Below are positions 45,750-55,436 of a DNA stretch of 64,000 nt, in pieces (positions within the stretch are counted from its first letter, which is position 1; each line of letters opens with the position of its first letter). Source of the stretch: Mycolicibacterium moriokaense (GTDB lineage Bacteria; Actinomycetota; Actinomycetes; Mycobacteriales; Mycobacteriaceae); assembly GCF_003201655.1 (NCBI RefSeq), contig NZ_QJJU01000010.1, positions 99,782 to 163,781 of the forward strand, read 5' to 3'. The notes beneath the pieces are model-generated. The model was not told the origin of the DNA. It searched no databases and saw only the letters and a program-made list of their open reading frames with translations. The translations under genes were made by a program, and so were the position numbers.

Positions 45750-46205
45750 ATGACAACCACCGTGATGGCGCTGGAGCCCGACTTCTGGCATTCGATTGGC
45801 CGCGGCGTCGGCGCCTTGTGGCTGTACGCGGCCGTCGGGCTGGTGCTGATGGTGATCGGGTTCTACGCGATCGACCTGACCACACCGGGTCCGCTGCGCC
45901 AAATGGTCAAGCAGGGCAAGCCGAATGCCGTCGTCATTTCCGCGGCAGGCATCGTCAGCATGGCGTTCATCGTGGTGCTGGCGATCTATTCGTCTGGAGG
46001 CAGGCTGGCCGAGGGGCTAACCGCCGCCGCGATTTTCGGCTTCGTCGGGATTGTGGCGCAGGTGATCATGATGCGCGTCGCGACAATGGTGCTCGGCGTC
46101 AACATGGCCGGCTGTTTGGAATCCGACGAGTTTTCCCACGAGTCGTTGATGGCGGCTGCCGCGCAGTTTGCACTCGGTCTGGTGGTGGCAGTCGCCATCC
46201 TCTAG
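45750..46205 (+). CDS. DUF350 membrane protein (YjfL family)
   Basis: The 151-residue protein has four hydrophobic segments at about residues 20-42, 58-78, 86-106 and 127-150. The loop FYAIDLTTPGPLRQMVKQGKPNAVV near 37-60 (quoted partly) is typical of DUF350, which is built of two repeated two-helix units. The ATG at 45750 follows GAAGGAAG; a TTG two codons earlier is less likely. It is coupled to the ATP-grasp gene. DUF350 proteins occur beside YgiC/YjfC-type ligases in many bacteria (for example yjfL and yjfC in E. coli). The activity is not known. Confidence 0.87.
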   Translation: MTTTVMALEPDFWHSIGRGVGALWLYAAVGLVLMVIGFYAIDLTTPGPLRQMVKQGKPNAVVISAAGIVSMAFIVVLAIYSSGGRLAEGLTAAAIFGFVGIVAQVIMMRVATMVLGVNMAGCLESDEFSHESLMAAAAQFALGLVVAVAIL

Positions 46206-46215
46206 GAGCAGCTGA

Positions 46216-46781
46216 CTACAGCCAGGTGTCGTCGGTGGTGGCGGTGAGGAACGCCTCCAAATCGTCACGCCAATGCGCGGGCGTCGTCTTGTCCGGCTCG
46301 ATCCCGGTGTAGTCGCCGCGGTAGAACAGCAGCGGCCGCGGCTTCTTGTGCGGCACGTCAGACAGTGAGTGCACGGCGCCGAACACGACGAAATGATCAC
46401 CGCCTTCATGCACGGAATGCACCGTGCAGTCGATATGCGCCAGCGTCCCTTCGATGACCGGCGAGCCGAGTTTGGAAGGGCTCCAGTCGAGTCCGGCGAA
46501 CTTGTCCGGCTCCTTTGAGCCGAAACGCGCCGAGACGTCCTTCTGCTTCTCATGCAGCACGTTGACGCAGAAGCGTCCGCTGGCTTCGATCGCCTGCCAA
46601 GACCGCGACACCTTGGTCGGGCAGAACAACACCAGCGGCGGATCCAGCGACAGTGCGGCGAACGACTGGCATGCGAAACCGACAGGCGCACCGTCGTGCA
46701 CGGTGGTGATGACTGTGATGCCGGTGCAGAACTGCCCGAGCACATTGCGGAATGTGCGGGGGTCGAGCGGTTCCTTGGTCA

Positions 46782-46782
<1 letters not shown>
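46216..46782 (-). CDS. hsaB: Flavin reductase component of 3-HSA hydroxylase
   Basis: HsaB supplies reduced flavin to HsaA for 4-hydroxylation of 3-HSA. The 188-residue protein starts at GTG 46782, sharing one base with the hsaC stop; this matches the 187 residues of M. tuberculosis HsaB. The flavin reductase fold is visible in VLGQFCTGITVITTVHDG near residue 12, FACQSFAALSLDPPLVLFC near 35, and GGDHFVVFGAVHSL near 127. It is the last gene of hsaA-hsaD-hsaC-hsaB and convergent with the DUF350 gene (10-nt gap). Confidence 0.94.
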
Positions 46783-49734
<2,952 letters not shown>

Positions 49735-49770
49735 TGGTTTGCCTCCCGGGATTACAGACTGAAAGAAGAT

Positions 49771-49784
49771 TAGAACACGTTACG
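49771..49784. promoter_or_regulatory. KstR operator near hsaA (one mismatch)
   Basis: TAGAACACGTTACG matches 5 of the 6 core half-site positions plus flank; the last base is G instead of A. It lies 37 nt upstream of hsaA and probably faces that operon. The core AACnnGTT is intact. Confidence 0.7.
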
Positions 49785-49838
49785 ATTTGTGTCGAGCAGC
49801 GCATTCCTGCGGCGGCTGGACCTGCGGACATGCATTTC

Positions 49839-49852
49839 TGTAACATGTTCTA
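49839..49852. promoter_or_regulatory. KstR operator near kshB
   Basis: TGTAACATGTTCTA is a perfect TnnAACnnGTTnnA match, 27 nt upstream of the kshB start. Together with the site at 49771 it gives each divergent promoter its own operator. Confidence 0.88.
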
Positions 49853-49879
49853 GTTATCGCGACTAGGAAGGGTGCGGCA

Positions 49880-50932
49880 GTGACGGACGAGCCACTCGGT
49901 AGCCACGTGCTCGAGCTGCAGGTGGCCGATGTCATCGAGGAGACCGCCGACGCGCGCTCGCTGGTGTTCACCGTGCCCGATGGTGTCGATATTCCGGCCG
50001 ACCGACTCAGGTATGCGCCGGGGCAGTTCCTGACATTGCGGGTGCCCAGCGACCGCACCGGGTCGGTCGCCCGCTGCTACTCGCTGTGCAGCTCGCCGTT
50101 CACCGGCGATCCGATGACCGTGACCGTCAAGCGCACCGCCGACGGTTACGCGTCGAACTGGCTGTGCGACCACGCCCACGCGGGCATGAAGATCCACGTG
50201 CTGCAGCCCTCGGGTGTGTTCGTGCCGAAGACCCTCGACACCGACTTCCTTCTGCTTGCGGCTGGCAGCGGCATCACCCCGATGATGGCGATCTGCAAGT
50301 CGGCGCTCGCCGAGGGCAGCGGCAAGGTCGTGCTGATCTATGCCAACCGCGACGAGAACTCGGTGATCTTCGGCGGTGCGCTGCGCGAACTTTCAGCCAA
50401 GTACCCCGATCGGCTCACCGTCGTGCACTGGCTGGAGACGGTGCAGGGGCTGCCGAGCGCCGCGGCGCTGGCCGCGCTGGCCGCGCCATACGTGGGCCAC
50501 GACGCCTACATCTGCGGACCGGGACCGTTCATGGCGGCCGCCGAGGAGGCGCTGAAGAACTCGGGCAACGAACGCATCCACATCGAGGTGTTCAAGTCAC
50601 TGGAGTCCGATCCGTTCGCAGCTGTCGTCATCGAGGAGGACGACAGCGACGAGGGGCCCGCAACCGCGATCGTCACGCTCGACGGCGAACGCCACGAGGT
50701 GCGCTGGCCGCGCAACGCCAAGCTGCTCGACGTGCTGCTCGACAAGGGCCTCGACGCGCCGTTCTCCTGCCGCGAGGGCCACTGCGGCGCGTGCGCGGTG
50801 CTGAAGAAGAGCGGCGACGTCGAGATGGAAATCAACGACGTGCTCGAGCAGTCCGACCTCGATGAGGGGCTGATCCTGGGTTGCCAGGCCCGGCCGCGAT
50901 CGGATTCCGTCGAAGTCACCTACGACGAATGA
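49880..50932 (+). CDS. kshB: 3-ketosteroid 9-alpha-hydroxylase reductase
   Basis: KshB transfers electrons from NADH to the Rieske oxygenase KshA, which hydroxylates C9 and triggers ring B opening. The 350-residue protein has an FAD-binding RCYSLCSSP near residue 65, the nucleotide-binding AAGSGITPMMAI near 129, and a C-terminal plant-type [2Fe-2S] domain. That domain shows CREGHCGACAVLKK with C-x4-C-x2-C near 296-303 and the fourth ligand in ILGCQARP near 333. It starts at GTG 49880 with an AGGAAGG-like stretch upstream. KshA is not in this window. Confidence 0.95.
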   Translation: MTDEPLGSHVLELQVADVIEETADARSLVFTVPDGVDIPADRLRYAPGQFLTLRVPSDRTGSVARCYSLCSSPFTGDPMTVTVKRTADGYASNWLCDHAHAGMKIHVLQPSGVFVPKTLDTDFLLLAAGSGITPMMAICKSALAEGSGKVVLIYANRDENSVIFGGALRELSAKYPDRLTVVHWLETVQGLPSAAALAALAAPYVGHDAYICGPGPFMAAAEEALKNSGNERIHIEVFKSLESDPFAAVVIEEDDSDEGPATAIVTLDGERHEVRWPRNAKLLDVLLDKGLDAPFSCREGHCGACAVLKKSGDVEMEINDVLEQSDLDEGLILGCQARPRSDSVEVTYDE

Positions 50933-50974
50933 CCAGCGGGCTACGATTCGCCGCACCGAAGGCAGGGAGGGACT

Positions 50975-51511
50975 GTGAAGCGGTTCGCCAGCATTCTCGC
51001 GGCGGTCTCGGCGACGTGGCTGACACTCGCACTCGTCGCGCCAACCGCGGCGTCGTGGGCGGCGATCAACACCGGCGACGCGTCAATTCCTGTCGATGCG
51101 GTCACCACACTCGAGATGCACGCCACCGCCAATTGCATTAAGGCCGAAGCGAATTGCCTCTTCAACACGTCGGCCAACCTGCGCGTCCCAGACGGCCCGA
51201 TCGGTTTCCCGAACGATTTGTGGGGGCGTCAGACCACCACCCTGCGCACCATGCACCGCGACGTCTTCGTTGACGCGGACTTCGACGCGCCCAACACCCG
51301 GATGTTCAAGTCGATAACGGACATGGAGTTCACCACGATCTACTACGGCGGCGGTCCGGTCGAGTTCCACGGCAATGCCTGGCCCACCGATTGGCGCACG
51401 GGCCAGCATCGGACGGACACCGACTTCATCGTCTGCACGCACATTCAGGTCGTCTACAGCGGCGTGAACATCACCTCCCCGGACGCCTGCGCACAGACCA
51501 CCTTCGGCTGA
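50975..51511 (+). CDS. Secreted protein, Rv3572-like
   Basis: The 178-residue protein has a signal peptide of about 30 residues ending near AASWA. The mature part has cysteines in TANCIKAEANCLFNT and IVCTHIQ and DACAQ near the end, so two disulfides are likely. A beta-rich domain contains FPNDLWGRQTTTLRT and DTDFIVCTHIQVVYSG. Length and location after kshB match Rv3572 (176 residues) of M. tuberculosis, of unknown function. The GTG start is preceded by AGGGAGG. It may be co-transcribed with kshB (42-nt gap) and thus within the KstR regulon. Confidence 0.85.
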   Translation: MKRFASILAAVSATWLTLALVAPTAASWAAINTGDASIPVDAVTTLEMHATANCIKAEANCLFNTSANLRVPDGPIGFPNDLWGRQTTTLRTMHRDVFVDADFDAPNTRMFKSITDMEFTTIYYGGGPVEFHGNAWPTDWRTGQHRTDTDFIVCTHIQVVYSGVNITSPDACAQTTFG

Positions 51512-51553
51512 CGTTCCACCTCCCTCCTTCCATGGGCGCAGCGTGGCCCCCTA

Positions 51554-51596
51554 TTGACATACAGACTGTCAGTATGTTACTTACATACTGTCTGTA
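51554..51596. promoter_or_regulatory. Promoter with dense TetR-type operator before the SnoaL pair
   Basis: A TTGACA -35-like hexamer at 51554 runs into an imperfect 19-bp palindrome (51558-51576, CATAC...GTATG). A perfect inverted repeat follows (CAGTATGT 51570-51577 and ACATACTG 51583-51590 with a 5-nt spacer), then another CTGTCTGTA half. The overlapping palindromes suggest one or two TetR dimers blocking RNA polymerase. The site differs from KstR and KstR2 boxes. Confidence 0.65.
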
Positions 51597-51616
51597 CGTA
51601 AATGAAGGGAGCTCAC

Positions 51617-52000
51617 ATGCACGACCTCTTCCAGCGCTACGCAGAGGCCTGGGGCCGCCACGATCCCGATGCCATCGTCGCCCTGCACACCGAAGACACC
51701 ACCTTCCACGCTCATATCGGGCAGCAGTCGGTGCGCGGCAAGGCAGCGGTGCGCCAAGCGTTCGCCGACCTGTTCGCACAGTTCCCAGACCTTGCCTTCA
51801 AACAGATCTCGCTGCGGACCGGACCCGACTTCTGGGTCGTCGAGTGGAAGATGAGCGGAACGCTCGCAGGGACCGAAGGCGCCTTCGAGGTCGACCTGAT
51901 CGACCTGATCACCGTCGAAGACGGCTTGGTCAAGAGCAAAGACAGCTACATCGACGCCGTGTCGATGCAGGCGCAGCTTCCGATGGTCGCCGCACAGTGA
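51617..52000 (+). CDS. SnoaL-like NTF2-fold protein 1
   Basis: The 127-residue protein starts at ATG 51617, preceded by AAGGGA 6 nt upstream (a Met 5 codons earlier lacks this). It shows the SnoaL-like pattern: FQRYAEAWGRHDPDAIVALH at the start, GKAAVRQAFADLFAQFPDLAF near residue 37, and EWKMSGTLAG near 75. Members are polyketide cyclases, epoxide hydrolases or ester-cyclases. The following gene overlaps it by 4 nt and has the same fold, so they may form a heteromer. No catalytic residues were identified with certainty. Confidence 0.8.
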   Translation: MHDLFQRYAEAWGRHDPDAIVALHTEDTTFHAHIGQQSVRGKAAVRQAFADLFAQFPDLAFKQISLRTGPDFWVVEWKMSGTLAGTEGAFEVDLIDLITVEDGLVKSKDSYIDAVSMQAQLPMVAAQ

Positions 52001-52449
52001 CTACCGCACCGACTCAGGCCACTGCGACTGAGTTCGTCGAATTCTTCACGGCGGGTTGGGAACTCGGAGCCCGCGACGCCGAGGACTTCTTCCGTCACTT
52101 CGGGCCGCGCATGCACCCCGACACCGTGTTGATCCAGCCGATCGCCGCGCCTGCCCGAGGGCCAGGTGCATTGCGGGAACTTTTTGGACCGCTGTTCAAG
52201 GCGATCCCCGATCTCACTGGCACACTGCGGCGCTGGGGCCAGACCGACGACGGGGTGTTCATCGAACTCACCCTGCGCGGCCACCTGGGCAGCCGGCCGG
52301 TTGAGTGGACGGTCGTCGACCGAATCATTCTGGAGGACGGAAAGATTCGCGAACGACGGTCGTACTTCGACCCCGCACCGCTGTTGAAGGCGGTGGCCTT
52401 ACGGCCCCGCGCCTCGCTGCCCCTGCTGTTGAGCCTGTTCCGCAGGTAG
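51997..52449 (+). CDS. SnoaL-like NTF2-fold protein 2
   Basis: The 150-residue protein starts at GTG 51997, in a GTGA overlap with the previous gene; the longer frame from 51391 is out of register with the genes it crosses. It has FVEFFTAGWELGARDAEDFFRHF near residue 12, GALRELFGPLFKAIPDLTG near 55, and a WTVVDRIILEDGKIRERRSY strand near 105. It is the same fold as its neighbour but with low identity. The stop lies 2 nt from that of the convergent fadE34. Function is likely linked to the TetR-controlled promoter at 51554. Confidence 0.78.
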   Translation: MTTAPTQATATEFVEFFTAGWELGARDAEDFFRHFGPRMHPDTVLIQPIAAPARGPGALRELFGPLFKAIPDLTGTLRRWGQTDDGVFIELTLRGHLGSRPVEWTVVDRIILEDGKIRERRSYFDPAPLLKAVALRPRASLPLLLSLFRR

Positions 52450-52451
52450 GA

Positions 52452-54563
52452 CTAGCGCGGCAGGCCCAGCAGCCGCTCGCCTGCAAGGGTGAGCAGGATC
52501 TGCTCGGTGCCGCCCGCGATGGTCAGGCAGCGGGTGTTGAGGAAGTCATGCACTTCTTTGTTCTCGACGACGCCCGCGCCATCGGACAGCTCCATCCGGA
52601 ACTCCGAAAGCGCCTGCCGGTACCGCACGCCGATCAGCTTGCGCGCGCTGGCCTGTGGACCCGGGTCCTGGCCGCCGAGGATCAACTGCGCGATCCGCTG
52701 GTCCAGCAGCGAGCCGACCTGAGCAGAGCGGATCAGTTCACCGAGCCGGTCGGCGACCGCGGGATCGAGTTCGAGTTGGGTGACCGTGCGGAGCAGCTCT
52801 TCCATCGGGTTGCCCAGCGCGGTGCCGTGTGCCATCGCGACGCGTTCGTTGGCCAGCGTGGTGCGGGCCAACCGCCAGCCGTCGTTGACCTGCCCGACGA
52901 CCATCTCGTCGGGCACGAACACGTCGTCGAAGAACACCTCGTTGAACAGGTTGTCGCCAGTGATTTCACGCAGCGGCCGAATATCGATCCCCGGCGTCTT
53001 CATGTCGACGATGAAATACGTGATGCCCTTGTGCTTCGGCGCATCCGCATCGGTGCGCGCCAGGCACACACCGTATTGCGCCCAGTTCGCCCGCGATGTC
53101 CACACCTTCTGCCCGGTGAGCTTCCAACCACCTTCGGCGCGAACGGCTTTCATCCGCAGTGAGGCGAGGTCGGAGCCAGCGCCTGGCTCGCTGAACAATT
53201 GGCACCAGAACAGCTCGCCGGTGAGCGTGGGTGGCACGAACCGCTCGATCTGTTCTTGGCTGCCGTGCTCGAGGATGGTCGGCGCGGCCCACCAGCCGAT
53301 CACCAGATCGGGGCGTGTCACACCTGCCGCCGCCATCTCCTGGTCGATCAGCAATTGCTCGGCAGGACCCGCTTCCCGTCCGTACGGCCGCGGCCAGTGC
53401 GGTGCCTGCAGGCCTGATTCGGCGAGTGCCACTTGCTGCTCCTCGGCAGGCAACGCGGCGACTTCGGCTACCGCAGAAGCGATCTCGGACTGCAGATCCG
53501 CCACCGAGTCAAGGTCGATGTGTAGATCGCGGCGCACGCCCTCGGCCGTCAAGGCCGCGACACGACGCAGCCAGCGCGAGTGCCCGCCGAGAAACTGCGC
53601 CATCCCGTATGCACGACGCAGATAGAGGTGCGCGTCGTGCTCGAAGGTGATGCCGATACCGCCGAGCACTTGGATGCAGTCCTTGGCGTTCGCCTTCGCC
53701 GCGTCGATGGCCGTGCATGCCGCAACCGCCGCCGCAATCGACAGCTGGCGCTCGTCGGCGTTCGCCACGGCCGCTGCCGCATCAGCGGCCGCCACCGAGA
53801 TCTGTTCGGAGCGAAGCAACATCTCGGCGCACATGTGCTTGATCGCCTGGAAGCTTCCGATCGGCTTGCCGAACTGCTCGCGCACCTTCGCGTACTCGGT
53901 GGCGGTCTGAAGCGTCCAGCGCGCCAGGCCGGCGGCCTCGGCGGCCAGCACGGTGACGGCGAGGTCCTCGACCCGCTGCGCCGAGACAGACAACAGCTCA
54001 GCAGGCGCCCCGTCGAACACGACCCGGGCCAGCGGCCGCGAGAAGTCGGTGGCCTTGAGCTGTTCAACGGTCACGCCGTCGGCGGTGGCGTCGACCATCA
54101 CCCAGCCGTCACCGGCAGGCAGCAAGAGCAGCCCGGCCGCGTCGGCGCCGAGTACGTGCTCGGCCTTCCCGGACACCCGGCCGCCGTCGTAGCTCAGCTC
54201 AGCGGACATGGCGACGCCCGCGGTCCGCTCCCCCGACGCCAGAGCCCCCAACAGGCCGGTGTGCGAGTCACCGATGACAAGACTGGCCAGCGCCGTGGTG
54301 GCGATGGGACCGGGCACCATGGCGGCGGCGGCCTCGTCGACCATCGCGCAGAGGTCGTCCGCGCTGCCGCCTGCGCCGCCGTGCGCCTCGGGAAGCGCGA
54401 CGCCGAAGATCCCCAGCTCGGCTAACCCGTCGTACGGGGCACGCCACGCGTCCTGCTTGCCGTTTTCCACATCGCGCGCTGCCGCGACTGCTCCTGAGCC
54501 CGCGGCCCAGCTACGGACCAGTTCGCGTGCGGCAAACTGCTCATCAGTAATGGTCGCGGACAC
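52452..54563 (-). CDS. fadE34: Double-domain acyl-CoA dehydrogenase ChsE3 (FadE34)
   Basis: The 703-residue protein is two acyl-CoA dehydrogenase units fused in one chain (about 1-365 and 385-703), close to the 711 residues of M. tuberculosis FadE34. ChsE3 dehydrogenates the C24 steroid CoA ester (five-carbon side chain). The C-terminal half has the full signature CQLFSEPGAGSDLASLR near residue 468 and LTGQKVWTSRANWAQ near 495. The N-terminal half has VREQFGKPIGSFQAIKHMCAE near 235 but no such signature, like the ChsE1-type partner. GTG 54563 has AGGAG 6 nt upstream. It is divergent from kstR across a perfect KstR box. Confidence 0.94.
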   Translation of the reverse strand: MSATITDEQFAARELVRSWAAGSGAVAAARDVENGKQDAWRAPYDGLAELGIFGVALPEAHGGAGGSADDLCAMVDEAAAAMVPGPIATTALASLVIGDSHTGLLGALASGERTAGVAMSAELSYDGGRVSGKAEHVLGADAAGLLLLPAGDGWVMVDATADGVTVEQLKATDFSRPLARVVFDGAPAELLSVSAQRVEDLAVTVLAAEAAGLARWTLQTATEYAKVREQFGKPIGSFQAIKHMCAEMLLRSEQISVAAADAAAAVANADERQLSIAAAVAACTAIDAAKANAKDCIQVLGGIGITFEHDAHLYLRRAYGMAQFLGGHSRWLRRVAALTAEGVRRDLHIDLDSVADLQSEIASAVAEVAALPAEEQQVALAESGLQAPHWPRPYGREAGPAEQLLIDQEMAAAGVTRPDLVIGWWAAPTILEHGSQEQIERFVPPTLTGELFWCQLFSEPGAGSDLASLRMKAVRAEGGWKLTGQKVWTSRANWAQYGVCLARTDADAPKHKGITYFIVDMKTPGIDIRPLREITGDNLFNEVFFDDVFVPDEMVVGQVNDGWRLARTTLANERVAMAHGTALGNPMEELLRTVTQLELDPAVADRLGELIRSAQVGSLLDQRIAQLILGGQDPGPQASARKLIGVRYRQALSEFRMELSDGAGVVENKEVHDFLNTRCLTIAGGTEQILLTLAGERLLGLPR

Positions 54564-54605
54564 CGCAGACTCCTAGCGTTTGGGTGAGAAGGCCATGCTT
54601 CTCAC

Positions 54606-54619
54606 TAGAACGTGTTCTA
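54606..54619. promoter_or_regulatory. KstR operator (fadE34 / kstR)
   Basis: TAGAACGTGTTCTA fits TnnAACnnGTTnnA exactly and has near-symmetrical flanks. It lies between divergent fadE34 and kstR, implying autoregulation of kstR. Confidence 0.92.
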
Positions 54620-54761
54620 ATAGTGCCAGCGATCAACCGTCAAGTCGACCGCTATTACAGCAGGACACGTCGGTGCCAACGTCGACGCCGAAGTGGGAAA
54701 ACGAGGTTCGGCATGCGTATCGTTTTCACCGAGACCGCACTATGAAGGAGCTGCCCGCCGC

Positions 54762-55433
54762 ATGTCGACGCCAGCACAAACCAACCCGGGTTCGGGACCT
54801 GAATCGCGCCCACGTCAGGTGATGAACGTGGCTGTTCTGGCGGAGTCCGAGCTCGGGTCCGAAGCCCAGCGTGAGCGCCGCAAGCGCATCCTGGACGCCA
54901 CCCTGGCCATCGCCTCCAAGGGCGGCTACGAGGCCGTTCAGATGCGCGCGGTCGCCGAACGCGCCGATGTCGCAGTCGGCACGCTGTACCGCTACTTCCC
55001 GTCAAAGGTGCACCTGCTGGTATCGGCCCTCGGCCGGGAGTTCGAGCGCATCGATGCCAAGACCGACCGCGCGGCGTTGACCGGCGGCACTCCCTACCAG
55101 CGGCTCAACCTCATGGTCGGCAAACTGAACCGGGCGATGCAGCGCAATCCGCTGCTGACCGAGGCCATGACCCGCGCGTTCGTCTTCGCGGATGCATCGG
55201 CGGCCGGTGAGGTTGATCACGTCGGCAAGCTGATGGACTCGATGTTCGCCCGCGCCATGAGTGACGGCGAGCCGACCGAGGACCAGTACCACATTGCGCG
55301 CGTCATCTCGGATGTCTGGCTGTCCAACCTGCTGGCCTGGCTGACCCGGAGGGCGTCGGCGACCGATGTCAGCAAGCGGCTCGATCTGGCCGTGCGTTTG
55401 CTCATCGGCGACGGGGAGCACCCTAAGATTTAG
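54762..55433 (+). CDS. kstR: TetR-family repressor KstR
   Basis: KstR represses cholesterol uptake and side-chain/ring A-B genes; CoA thioesters of early intermediates release it. The 223-residue reading starts at ATG 54762 with AAGGAG 11 nt upstream. An internal Met at 54822 (MNVAVLAES) would give 203 residues, nearer to the 199 of M. tuberculosis KstR. The helix-turn-helix is in RAVAERADVAVGTLYRYFPS near residue 70-90, and the C-terminal ligand domain is highly conserved (AMTRAFVFADASAAGEVD). The 20-residue N-terminal extension is Pro/Ser-rich. It is 3 nt before the trehalase-like gene. Confidence 0.95.
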   Translation: MSTPAQTNPGSGPESRPRQVMNVAVLAESELGSEAQRERRKRILDATLAIASKGGYEAVQMRAVAERADVAVGTLYRYFPSKVHLLVSALGREFERIDAKTDRAALTGGTPYQRLNLMVGKLNRAMQRNPLLTEAMTRAFVFADASAAGEVDHVGKLMDSMFARAMSDGEPTEDQYHIARVISDVWLSNLLAWLTRRASATDVSKRLDLAVRLLIGDGEHPKI

Positions 55434-55436
55434 CGG

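Noticed and set aside
51391..52449. Reading the second SnoaL gene as a 352-residue protein
   Set aside because: The first 200 codons overlap two supported genes in another frame; the GTG at 51997 in a 4-nt overlap gives a normal family length.
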